Below are positions 23,701-30,949 of a DNA stretch of 33,095 bases, piece after piece. Location of the stretch: NCBI RefSeq assembly GCF_918741275.1, contig NZ_CAKKNA010000024.1, positions 1 to 33,095 on the forward strand, written 5' to 3'. The DNA comes from Bacillus sp. CECT 9360. Lineage in GTDB: Bacteria; Bacillota; Bacilli; Bacillales; DSM-1321. Position numbers and translations under genes: made by a program. Within the stretch, counting starts at the first letter, position 1. The number at the start of each line of letters is the position of its first letter. The notes below the pieces were generated by a model that saw only the letters and a program-made list of their open reading frames with translations, was not told the DNA's origin and did not search any database.

Positions 23701-24180
23701 ATGTCAAATAATCAAAAGAAACAACTAACCCCGGTGCAACAAGAATATCAAAAATTGCAAAAAAATCGAGAAATCGACAGACCCGTTTTTAAAAATTGTA
23801 TAAAGGCCTTTATAACAGGTGGTCTGATTTGTCTTATTGGCCAGGTTATTCAAGACTTCTTTATTTATTATTTTGATTTTACAGACCAAACGGCTGGAAA
23901 TCCAACTGTGGGTACATTAATTTTTATTGCTATGCTTCTTACCGGTTTTGGGGTTTATGACCGAATTGCTCAATTTGGAGGAGCTGGTTCAGCAGTTCCA
24001 GTTACCGGTTTTGGCAATGCTGTCATTTCAGCTGCTATTGAACATCGAACCGAAGGGTTTGTATTAGGAGTCGGAGGTAATATGTTTAAATTAGCTGGGT
24101 CTGTTATATTATTTGGTGTTTTTTCTGCGTTTGTTATTGCATTAGTAAAGACAATTCTAATTAGGTGGGGTGGTTTATGA
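23701..24180 (+). CDS. spoVAC: SpoVAC, spore dipicolinate channel component
   Basis: The 159-aa membrane protein has a basic N-terminus and four or five predicted helices, including FITGGLICLIGQVIQDFFIY, GTLIFIAMLLTGFGVYDRIA, the glycine-rich FGGAGSAVPVTGFGNAVISA and a C-terminal helix. SpoVAC is reported to form a mechanosensitive channel for dipicolinate release. AAAGGGG precedes the ATG. Its stop overlaps the spoVAD start (ATGA), so translation is coupled. It appears intact. Confidence 0.9.
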   Translation: MSNNQKKQLTPVQQEYQKLQKNREIDRPVFKNCIKAFITGGLICLIGQVIQDFFIYYFDFTDQTAGNPTVGTLIFIAMLLTGFGVYDRIAQFGGAGSAVPVTGFGNAVISAAIEHRTEGFVLGVGGNMFKLAGSVILFGVFSAFVIALVKTILIRWGGL

Positions 24181-24596
24181 TACTCGCAGGTCATCGTACA
24201 TGGATCTTCGAACAAAAACCCGTCATACTTTCTACTGGAACAGTTGGTGGACCATTTGAAGCAAACGGAGCAATCGCAGAAGATTTCGATCTCCTTCATG
24301 CTGATTTATGGCTTGGACAGGATTCCTATGAGAAAGCACATAAAATCCTTTTTGAAGAGGCCTGTCAAAAAGCCATGGAAAAAGGGGGCATCCAAAAGGA
24401 TCAAGTTCAATTTATCCTAGCTGGGGACCTAATCAATCAGATCACCCCAACAAGTTTCGCTAGTCGAACAATTGGAGCCCCGTATTTTGGTTTATTCGGT
24501 GCCTGCTCTACGTCTATGGAAGGATTGGCCCTAGGTGCTTATATCGTGAATACCAAAGGAGCGAAATATTTATTAACCGGAGCATCCAGCCATGCC
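24177..24596 (+). pseudogene. spoVAD: SpoVAD lacking its C-terminal part
   Basis: The frame begins MILAGHRTWIFEQKPVILST and follows SpoVAD for about 140 residues to YLLTGASSHA. Homology to the other copy (18212-19087) ends at about 24596. The frame then runs to 24725 through 43 unrelated codons that are antisense to a group II intron. More than half of the protein is lost, so it is unlikely to function. The overlap with the other copy (about 90 codons) shows several silent and conservative differences, so these are two diverged genes. Confidence 0.88.
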
Positions 24597-24766
24597 ATAA
24601 GAAGGTTGTTATCATCAATCACTTTATCAATTAAATCGATACCATCTTGGCTTCCTACTTCTTTGATGACAGTACTGCACGCTTTTGCATACTCTTCAGT
24701 TTCCAACTTATCCCTTTGCATATAGCCATCTTTCGATGTTTTCTGTGGTCTTTGCACTGTCTTCAC
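24597..24766 (-). pseudogene. ltrA: Start of a group II intron reverse transcriptase/maturase
   Basis: The frame opens at GTG (24766) after GGAGGAATACGGAG. It reads VQRPQKTSKDGYMQRDKLET, then a segment ending DGIDLIDKVIDDNNLLMA, which is the N-terminal region of intron-encoded LtrA-type proteins ahead of the RT0 motif. Only about 54 codons remain. The fingers, palm, maturase and HNH domains are absent here; a C-terminal piece of such a protein lies at 31075-31655. Confidence 0.75.
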
Positions 24767-25187
24767 CTCCGTATTCCTCCAAGATTACTATTGTTCGGCC
24801 CTTCGTTCCGAAGGAACTACTATGGCCTCTGCTGACTTCTTACAATTCAACTTGCCATTGCTGACAAGTTTGTTCCTGTGGGATGTTACATCCCTCTTGT
24901 CGGGAACCCTTGTAAGACCTCCCCGGGTAAGAACTACAACCTTCCTCCCATGTAACTGCTGTATTTACTGTATGGAACTCGTGCAGTATCGGACTTTGTT
25001 TTGTTTGGCAAACTCATCCATTCCAATTCAGCCTTTTATACAGTTTCTGTTCGTCAGTTCGGGATTTTGCCTCCGGCTTCCTTCAGATTCCACCTCACGA
25101 TGGACACCCTTGCCTTTAGCTAACAGTTCCTACTGCCAAGCCTGTAGTGGACTTTCACCACCAAGTTATAGCCCATGCCGGGCGCAC
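24597..25187 (-). mobile_element. Group II intron, 5' part only
   Basis: The minus strand from 25187 begins GTGCGCCCGGCATGG, a typical bacterial group II 5' end, and continues for about 420 non-coding bases (domain I-III region, with motifs such as GTGGTGAAAGTCCAC and CAAGAGGGATGTAAC). It then enters an intron-encoded reverse transcriptase that is cut off at 24597, where spoVAD sequence begins. The 5' splice point lies 8 bases after the terminator hairpin 25196-25219, the kind of site used by class C introns. The class itself was not determined. Confidence 0.8.
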
Positions 25188-25195
25188 CATAAAGA

Positions 25196-25219
25196 ACACC
25201 GTTTGAGAACAAACGGTGT
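25196..25219 (-). terminator. Terminator of the acidic lipoprotein gene
   Basis: ACACCGTTTG and its exact complement around a four-base loop, followed on the minus strand by TCTTTAT. It ends the gene 25226-25552 and lies directly before the group II intron start. Confidence 0.85.
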
Positions 25220-25225
25220 ATAAAC

Positions 25226-25552
25226 TTATTCATCTTTATTATCTGCGTCATTTACATCTTTAGGATCTTCAATTGGTTCTTCTGTATCAGTGTTGTCATT
25301 ATTTTCATCAATATTATCTGGATCTGTTGCGTCTTCAGCATCTTCAATTGATTCTTCTGTATCAGGGGTGACATTATTTTCATCAATAGTATCTGGATCT
25401 GTTGCGTCTTCAGGATCTTCAATTGGTTCCTCTGTCCCTGGAGTTACATCCTCCGGTGGTGGATTATTATCGTCATCTCCATTATTACACCCTAATAACA
25501 AGAACATTGAAAGAAAAACTGTTGATAAAAGTTTCATCCACTTATGATTCAT
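25226..25552 (-). CDS. Acidic repeat lipoprotein
   Basis: The 108-aa product has a signal peptide with lipobox LLLGC (Cys22) and a mature part made almost entirely of Asp, Glu, Asn, Thr and Pro. Three related blocks of about 25 residues repeat TEEPIEDPEDATDPDTIDEN with small changes. The DNA repeats in step. The protein would be anchored outside the membrane with a highly negative, disordered tail, which could bind cations. A terminator follows closely. No family is recognised; a spore or envelope role is a guess from context. Confidence 0.7.
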   Translation of the reverse strand: MNHKWMKLLSTVFLSMFLLLGCNNGDDDNNPPPEDVTPGTEEPIEDPEDATDPDTIDENNVTPDTEESIEDAEDATDPDNIDENNDNTDTEEPIEDPKDVNDADNKDE

Positions 25553-25706
25553 CTTTACCGCCCTTTCGATTGTTGTAATTTCTAAATTATTTTTTACGTT
25601 TATTCTTTTTTTATTCAGATAGTCTAAAAAAGAAATTTGATGAAATACAGTAATAAAATTAAAAATGAGGCAATTATGTATGATAATATTACAAAGTTTC
25701 CCTATT

Positions 25707-25901
25707 TTATCCGATTCTATTTTTTGCTTTTTGAATAACCTCTACTACAAACTGATCTTTATTTTCTAATTCACCAAGTGTAAGTTCTCCATTAGCTAAT
25801 TTTTCAGAGAGCACATTAATATCTTCCTGGACGGAAACAGGGATTTGATTTTCAGTCAACATTTTCTGAAGCTCATTTGCAATTTTAGTTTCTTGATTCA
25901 T
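25707..25901 (-). CDS. Small helical protein, unknown
   Basis: A 64-aa product starts at ATG (25901) with AAAGG upstream; a longer frame from 26012 has no ribosome site. It reads MNQETKIANELQKMLTENQI and ends DQFVVEVIQKAKNRIG. It is acidic and fully helical, with no membrane segment. It lies among spore coat and lipoprotein genes. Not recognised. Confidence 0.55.
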   Translation of the reverse strand: MNQETKIANELQKMLTENQIPVSVQEDINVLSEKLANGELTLGELENKDQFVVEVIQKAKNRIG

Positions 25902-25992
25902 TTTTAACACAACCTTTATTTTAGTATTTATATGGCAGGATTTGAGCAATTTAATACTTTGAACACGTTTGTAGGAAGGTTCTAAAGAAGAG

Positions 25993-26045
25993 AAAGGTTG
26001 GTTAACATCCAACCAACCTTTTGTCTTGCATAATTATTGTTGTTT
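25993..26045 (-). pseudogene. 3' end of a third DUF1657-type transcription unit
   Basis: On the minus strand AAACAACAATAA (26045-26034) equals the last codons KQQ-stop of the DUF1657 genes at 22924 and 27415. It is followed, as in those copies, by a GGTTGGTT/AACCAACC hairpin (25993-26021). Nothing recognisable of the coding part remains upstream. It is a scrap of another spoVA2mob-type operon in the opposite orientation. Confidence 0.55.
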
Positions 26046-26079
26046 TACCCTGAGTTTGCTTTCCTTTAACACGTGTTCT

Positions 26080-26427
26080 TTATTGTATTAAATTGCCTCT
26101 ATAAGGATCTTGACTTTGCATGTAGTTAGAAAATTGTTGAACCGATTGTTGAATAGTTTGTGGAGTTTCTTTTTCCAAAGCATACCATCCGTTTTTAAAC
26201 ATTAAGTTATATAGATTGCGGTGACAGTCTTCTGTTTCTTGGGAAATAGACGCAATTGTACGATACAACGACCCATGGCTTGCTTCTTTTAATGCAGTCG
26301 AATATGAGGAAGATATATATTTTTCCGTAGTTAAGGCATCGTTTAGAAAATCTCTATCGTTCATTTGCGGCGTCTTGGGAACTGGTGTTTCAGGATTCTT
26401 AATTTTGTTTGGAGTATTATTTTCCAC
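26080..26427 (-). CDS. CotF-family spore coat protein
   Basis: The 115-aa product contains the CotF core: MNDRDFLNDALTTEKYISSS, ALKEASHGSLYRTIASI and CHRNLYNLMFKNGWYAL, a ferritin-like two-helix pattern, preceded by a Pro/Asn-rich leader. CotF proteins lie in the spore coat. It starts at GTG with AGGAGG 8 bases upstream, and follows the gene at 26441 by 13 bases, so the two form an operon. Confidence 0.82.
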   Translation of the reverse strand: MENNTPNKIKNPETPVPKTPQMNDRDFLNDALTTEKYISSSYSTALKEASHGSLYRTIASISQETEDCHRNLYNLMFKNGWYALEKETPQTIQQSVQQFSNYMQSQDPYRGNLIQ

Positions 26428-26440
26428 TATCGTATCCTCC

Positions 26441-26722
26441 TTATTGATTCATATTTTGTGAAGGTTGAGTTACATACTGTTGCATCTGTTGAAGCAGCTG
26501 TTGATAGTGTCGGTCGTGCATTTGTCCAGCTTGTTCAAGTGCTGCTCTTACTTCTGGATTTTGACATTGTTGAGCGAAAAAATGCATTTTCTTCATCGCA
26601 AGTAGATTCCAGCTTAACATATCGTTTAAATAGAGATGATCCTTTGTTGACATTATTTCAGGCGGCTGCGTCATGAAAGCTTGTGCTTGTTGATTAACCA
26701 TACCCGTCTGCGGTTGTTGCAT
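26441..26722 (-). CDS. Gln-rich CotF-like spore coat protein
   Basis: A 93-aa product with Gln-rich ends and a central helical core (MSTKDHLYLNDMLSWNLLAM, KKMHFFAQQCQNPEVRAALE) related to the CotF/YraF group. AAGGAGG lies upstream of the ATG. It is the first gene of a two-gene coat operon with 26080-26427. These proteins are made in the mother cell; no convincing sigma-K promoter was found. Confidence 0.75.
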   Translation of the reverse strand: MQQPQTGMVNQQAQAFMTQPPEIMSTKDHLYLNDMLSWNLLAMKKMHFFAQQCQNPEVRAALEQAGQMHDRHYQQLLQQMQQYVTQPSQNMNQ

Positions 26723-26864
26723 GATGTTTCCTCCTTGTTAACAATGTTGTAATCACTTGGGTAGATTGCCACATAGTGGTCAAAAATATGCAGGTATTTT
26801 AGACTAGTGTTAAAGAACCAGCCACCTTTGGACATATCATCCCTTTGGTTTCACTATAGGCATT

Positions 26865-26900
26865 AAATACTCCCCACCTATACGCAGGTGGGGAGTATTT
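26865..26900 (-). terminator. Very stable terminator-like hairpin
   Basis: A perfect 15-bp stem (AAATACTCCCCACCT and its complement) with a six-base loop lies 16 bases after the stop of the 57-aa gene. It would work in either direction and separates that gene from the coat operon. Confidence 0.8.
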
Positions 26901-26916
26901 GTCGCTTAACTAAATA

Positions 26917-27090
26917 TTAATTGATCCTATTCCAGATTCTGTCTAGATCCAAGGCAACATATATTTTATCACCATTAATTTCCTTATGTATGATAGGATG
27001 GGAAAAATACTGATTTATATTTCTATTAAATTGCTTAGTCCTTGCTCGTGGTTTTGGTCCTGAAATCGTTTCAAGATAGTCCTTATACAT
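26917..27090 (-). CDS. Small basic protein, unknown
   Basis: A 57-aa frame starts at ATG; the nearest purine-rich sites upstream are GAGGTAG and ACGGAG. The product reads MYKDYLETISGPKPRARTKQ, then FNRNINQYFSHPIIHKEING and ends LDRIWNRIN. It is followed by a strong terminator. No family is recognised, and no membrane or export signal is seen. Confidence 0.55.
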   Translation of the reverse strand: MYKDYLETISGPKPRARTKQFNRNINQYFSHPIIHKEINGDKIYVALDLDRIWNRIN

Positions 27091-27099
27091 ACTCCGTCT

Positions 27100-27346
27100 A
27101 CCTCTTTTTTATTATTTAATGAAAAATACAAACTGCATCAATACTCATTTCTAAATAAAAAAGCATACCAGTCTTACTTCTCGAAAAGAAAATTCCCCTC
27201 GAATGGTAAAACAATTGTACTTTCATCAGCTTTTATAAAAGTTCAACTGTCCAATTTACCCTATTCTCCCTTCCTTAATTTTTTCCTGCCAAGAGTATTT
27301 TTTCCTAAAAGATAAGAAGTATAATTTAAATTTTAAAAACTTTGTA
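27100..27346. other. Intergenic AT-rich region between divergent units
   Basis: No coding frame is supported. It separates the leftward 57-aa gene from the rightward DUF1657-cls unit and should contain promoters for both; only the one at 27347-27377 could be pointed to. Confidence 0.4.
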
Positions 27347-27377
27347 TGAATAAACATTTCTATCTTGAAACATTCTA
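27347..27377 (+). promoter_or_regulatory. Candidate sigma-G forespore promoter
   Basis: TGAATA at 27347-27352 and CATTCTA at 27371-27377, 18 bases apart, resemble the sigma-G consensus (TGAATA, 17-18 bases, CATACTA) with one mismatch in the -10. The DUF1657 start lies about 37 bases downstream. Forespore expression is what is known for spoVA operons. Confidence 0.5.
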
Positions 27378-27414
27378 AGAAAGGTTTCAAAGAAAAATAT
27401 AGGAGGTGAAAGTC

Positions 27415-27621
27415 ATGACAGTTATTAATGACGTTAAGACAGCTCTAGCGGGATTGAAAAGTGCGCAGGCTAGCTTTGAAACTTTTGCTCTCAGTACAGA
27501 GAATCAACAAGCAAAGCAACTTTACCAAGATGCCGCTAACCAAACTCAATCCGTTGTAGACAGCATTGAGCCACGTGTTCAAGAAATTGAACAAGAAGAA
27601 CCTCAATACAAACAACAATAA
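27415..27621 (+). CDS. DUF1657 protein
   Basis: A 68-aa protein that differs at only a few residues from that at 22924 (for example FALSTENQQ instead of FALGTDNQQ) and also ends EEPQYKQQ. The ATG at 27415 is chosen, with AGGAGG 8 bases upstream; a GTG at 27406 overlaps that site. It is the first gene after a sigma-G-like promoter and is followed by a hairpin terminator before the truncated yhcN. Confidence 0.88.
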   Translation: MTVINDVKTALAGLKSAQASFETFALSTENQQAKQLYQDAANQTQSVVDSIEPRVQEIEQEEPQYKQQ

Positions 27622-27631
27622 TTAATAAGGC

Positions 27632-27668
27632 AAAAAAAGGTTGGTTAAGTTTTTACCAACCTTTTTTA
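27632..27668 (+). terminator. Terminator or attenuator after DUF1657
   Basis: AAAAAAGGTTGG pairs with CCAACCTTTTTT over a loop that differs in sequence from the homologous hairpin at 23142. The stem is conserved while the loop is not. Confidence 0.85.
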
Positions 27669-27705
27669 GACCCTTCAATATTGGATAAAAAACAGAGGTG
27701 AATTC

Positions 27706-27972
27706 ATGAAAGACAAAACAACAAAATTGAAAATTTTTCTTTTGATTTTTACAGTCATCCCCTTTGGATCAGGATGTAACAGTAACCAAAATCAATTAGG
27801 TCAGGATCATAATGATTTGAGTATTTCACAAGTACATACCAGCAAGCCAATCGACCAATCTGTTGCTAATCATACAAAAGAAAAGATTATCACGAAGGAT
27901 GGAATTTCTGATGTAAAGGCAGTCAATACGGATAAAGATCTTGCCTGTCATTGGTTTCTTACTATATCTTAG
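27706..27972 (+). pseudogene. YhcN-like lipoprotein, truncated and joined to cls
   Basis: The signal peptide and lipobox (FGSGC, Cys24) and the first 79 residues match the intact lipoprotein at 23210 (SKPIDQSVANHTKEKIITKD, VNTDKDL). At about 27940 the sequence switches to cardiolipin synthase in another frame, giving nine foreign residues and a stop. GAGGTG precedes the ATG. Most of the mature domain is lost. Confidence 0.85.
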
Positions 27973-29344
27973 CATATCAAATCCCAAGTTTATTCAACGT
28001 AAAAGATTGACCTCTTCTCATAATGAGGCTAATCAGTTACCTGATACATTTAGTGATTCAGCATCGATAATCGCCAATGCTTTAAAGTATTTTACTGTAG
28101 ACGGGCTTCGAGTCGGCAAAGTCCAAGTACTTAACAATGGAATAGCAAAATATGAACAACTTATCGAATCCCTGCAAAATGCCAAAAAAACTATTGACTT
28201 AGAATACTTCATCTATCGGGACGACCAAATTGGTAATACCATCACAGAACTGCTGATTGAAAAAGCAGTAAATGGAGTGCGGGTTCGTTTTATTAGAGAT
28301 GGTTGGGGGAGTAAAAAATTTCCGCGTCAAAAAATTCTTCAGATGGTGGAAGCAGGGATAGAATGTCGGACAATATTTCCTTTACGCTTTCCCTGGATTT
28401 TATCCAATTGGAATTATCGCGATCATTGTAAGATTGTCACGATTGACAGCAAGGAATCCTTTACTGGCGGTATGAACATTGGGTATGAATATACAGGATT
28501 AAAGCCAGACGTAGGATTTTGGAGGGACACTCATTTGCAAATTAAAGGGGAAGCAACAGACGACTTGCAGACTATCTTCGACGTTCATTGGAATATTGCT
28601 GTACAAGAACAGATAAAGTCAAAAACAAATTCTGATGCAACGAAAAAGCCCACTAAAATCCCAAAATATAATTCAAAGGAAATCAATCCAACCGGCAGCA
28701 TAGATTTTTCAAGGTGGTCTGCTGAATTCGGATTTGAGTTATGGACTATAGAAGGTAAAACAGACAATACCCCAACAAAGACAGGAGAATTTCAAAAAGC
28801 ATACATTCACACGTTGGAAGGAAATCCTGGAATTCCTACACCAGTTATTCGTCAAGCTTACTTTATATTAATTACACAAGCAACCAAAACCATTGATATC
28901 ACAACGCCCTACTTTATACCAGAAACAGATATCATTATGGCATTAAAGACAGCAGTAGCTCGTGGTGTGCACGTAAGATTGCTGGTTCCTCGCCACATTG
29001 ATCAAAAAAGCGTGGGCTATGCAAGTCGTACCTATTACGGGGAACTTATAGAAGCTGGGGTCCAAATCTACCAGTACAATAAAGGAATGTTACATGCGAA
29101 ACTGATGATCATTGATGAGGAAATTGCAGAAGTAGGCGCAGCAAACTATGATATGAGAAGTTTTCGCCTGAATTATGAGGTGTGTCAAGTCGTGTACAGT
29201 GCTGATGTGGCAAGGGAACTCACAGAGCAGTTCGAGAGGGATCTTACTGATTCTGTACCATTAAGAATTGAAGACTTGTTGCAACGATCCCTGACCGAGC
29301 GCATTGTTGAACAAGGTGCTCGTCTGCTTTCTCCATTATTATAA
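27941..29344 (+). CDS. cls: Cardiolipin synthase, N-terminal membrane helix truncated
   Basis: A phospholipase-D-type enzyme that joins two phosphatidylglycerols into cardiolipin. Both HKD motifs are intact: H162-K164-D169 in HCKIVTIDS followed by FTGGMN, and H385-K387-D392 in HAKLMIIDE followed by VGAANYDMRS. Normal family members begin with two membrane helices; here the frame starts inside the second (PVIGFLLYLSISNP), right at the junction with yhcN, from a TTG without a good ribosome site. About 40 to 45 residues are missing. Translation may be coupled to the overlapping yhcN remnant. Activity is uncertain because membrane anchoring is reduced. Cardiolipin synthase is known cargo of the spoVA2mob transposon. 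Confidence 0.82.
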   Translation: MPVIGFLLYLSISNPKFIQRKRLTSSHNEANQLPDTFSDSASIIANALKYFTVDGLRVGKVQVLNNGIAKYEQLIESLQNAKKTIDLEYFIYRDDQIGNTITELLIEKAVNGVRVRFIRDGWGSKKFPRQKILQMVEAGIECRTIFPLRFPWILSNWNYRDHCKIVTIDSKESFTGGMNIGYEYTGLKPDVGFWRDTHLQIKGEATDDLQTIFDVHWNIAVQEQIKSKTNSDATKKPTKIPKYNSKEINPTGSIDFSRWSAEFGFELWTIEGKTDNTPTKTGEFQKAYIHTLEGNPGIPTPVIRQAYFILITQATKTIDITTPYFIPETDIIMALKTAVARGVHVRLLVPRHIDQKSVGYASRTYYGELIEAGVQIYQYNKGMLHAKLMIIDEEIAEVGAANYDMRSFRLNYEVCQVVYSADVARELTEQFERDLTDSVPLRIEDLLQRSLTERIVEQGARLLSPLL

Positions 29345-29431
29345 GTTGATGTATCCTGTTTTTATTGTTCTATCTTAAATCTAGATTTAACTTTGTTTTT
29401 AATATATTTCTGACTTATTTGAAAAAAAGTC

Positions 29432-29474
29432 GAAAACCCGTATATTATAAGAACTTCCAACATGGGTTTTTTCT
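29432..29474 (+). terminator. Terminator after cls
   Basis: GAAAACCC pairs with GGGTTTTTTC across a long AT-rich loop, leaving a T run on the plus strand, about 90 bases after the cls stop. Confidence 0.6.
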
Positions 29475-29577
29475 TATTTACGATGGAAATTCATTACTAA
29501 AAAACGGTAATACTAAAAAGGCAGCTCAAAGAGTTTGAATTCAAAAATATCTGTTACCTTTTCATTTAAATATAGAG

Positions 29578-30155
29578 GTGATATCAATAGATAATATATT
29601 TGAAAATCTTAAGGAAATACGTTTATTAGAAGATAAGCTCTATCATTTAGAATTAAATGGTTGGCTAAAAAATGAGTTTTTAACTTGGGAATGGTGGATA
29701 CTAGTCGTTTTTTTAGTTGTGCCTTGGGTTATATGGGCTAAACTTGTTAAACGAGACATTATTTTAGAAATTTTGTTATTTGGTACCATAATTATCATAA
29801 CAACAACCTTATTAGATGTAGTTGGCTTACAATATAGGTTTTGGGATTATCCAATTGCATTCTACCTATTATTCCTAGGGCCTTTCCCTTTGATTTTTCA
29901 ATGATACCTGTAGCTTACATGTTGTTATATCAATATTTTAGAACATGGAAAATTTTTATAATCGCACAAATCACTATGGTACTCACATACGCCTTTATTG
30001 GTGAACCTTTTTCCGAGTGGGTCGAACTTGTGTATTATTATGAGTGGAGATACAGTTATTCATTCATATATTACATCATTGTTGGAATTGTAACTCGAGC
30101 TTTAATACTAAAACTAGCCTCTTTATCTAAACCTCAAGATCTTACAACTAAGTAA
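29578..30155 (+). pseudogene. CBO0543-type membrane protein, frameshifted
   Basis: The first frame encodes helices WWILVVFLVVPWVIWAKLV and EILLFGTIIIITTTLLDVVG, then YRFWDYPIAF, and stops at 29904. The second frame continues LPIIPRAFPFDFSMIPVAYM, FIIAQITMVLTYAFIGEPFS and WRYSYSFIYYIIVGIVTRA to 30155. A one-base change near 29860-29870 joins them into a protein of about 190 aa with six helices, like the CBO0543 family of spore-formers. The ribosome site GAGGTG precedes ATA where an ATG would fit, so the start may also be mutated; GTG at 29578 is the alternative. Confidence 0.65.
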
Positions 30156-30178
30156 AATTTAAATTGGAGGAAAAAACT

Positions 30179-30862
30179 TTGGAAGAAGTTAATATTGGTT
30201 TACTGACGATCAAAGTCATCGTTGGTTTTGCAACTTTATTTTTTATCATTATCATAACAGGCAGAACATCCATCTATCAGTTAACCCCGTTTCACTTAGT
30301 TTTTGTGTTAGTACTTGGAGATCTTTTAGGAAATACCATTTATGAAGATAAGGTAGGGATTTTTCATTTTTTATATGCCATCGGATTGTGGACGTTTCTT
30401 ATGTTGGGGATAGAGTTCTTGACTCTAAAAAATAAATCGATACGTTCTCTTCTTTTGGGCGATCCTAACATCATTATTCGGGATGGTGTAATGGATAGAA
30501 AGTTACTTAAAAAGAACAAATTGGATGTAAATCAAGTATTAAGTATACTTCGACAAAATCAGGTTTTTTCTGTTCGCGAAGTCAAATACGGTATTTTGGA
30601 AGCTAATGGGCAAATAAGTGTATTATTACAATCGAAGTATCAAAAACCCGAAAAGCAGGATTTCAATCTTCCAGAAAGTCCAGTAGACCTCCCAACATCG
30701 TTAATTATAGATGGGGAAATTTTATGGGATAATTTACATGAACTCGGATTTGATCAACAGTGGTTAGATAACCAATTAACTACCAATGGATATGATAATG
30801 TAAAGCGTATACTCTACGCAGATTGGCGAGAGAGTGAAGGCATACATGTAAGTCCTAAATAA
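30179..30862 (+). CDS. DUF421 (YetF-like) membrane protein
   Basis: The 227-aa protein has three membrane helices in the first 80 residues (IKVIVGFATLFFIIIITGRT, FHLVFVLVLGDLLGNTIYED) and a DUF421 cytoplasmic domain (LLLGDPNIIIRDGVMDRKLL, FSVREVKYGILEANGQISVL, SLIIDGEILWDNLHELGFDQ). It lacks the DUF1657-like tail of the protein at 16766. TTG at 30179 has GGAGG 8 bases upstream and is preferred to the TTG at 30164. DUF421 genes are part of the spoVA2mob gene set; a role in the spore membrane is inferred. Confidence 0.85.
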   Translation: MEEVNIGLLTIKVIVGFATLFFIIIITGRTSIYQLTPFHLVFVLVLGDLLGNTIYEDKVGIFHFLYAIGLWTFLMLGIEFLTLKNKSIRSLLLGDPNIIIRDGVMDRKLLKKNKLDVNQVLSILRQNQVFSVREVKYGILEANGQISVLLQSKYQKPEKQDFNLPESPVDLPTSLIIDGEILWDNLHELGFDQQWLDNQLTTNGYDNVKRILYADWRESEGIHVSPK

Positions 30863-30949
30863 AATTTGTTAGGATAAGAGCATATCAATTTTCTTGGTGA
30901 ATATAAACTTGCATAATTCTGGCTCTTCATTGTTATTCCTTATTGATAC

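Noticed and set aside
16766..24725. A single spoVA operon split by one inversion
   Set aside because: SpoVAD residues of about 52-140 are present on both sides and differ at many silent positions, so two copies are needed.
24822..25223. 133-codon plus frame
   Set aside because: It lies antisense to the structured 5' part of the group II intron and has no homology that I recognise.
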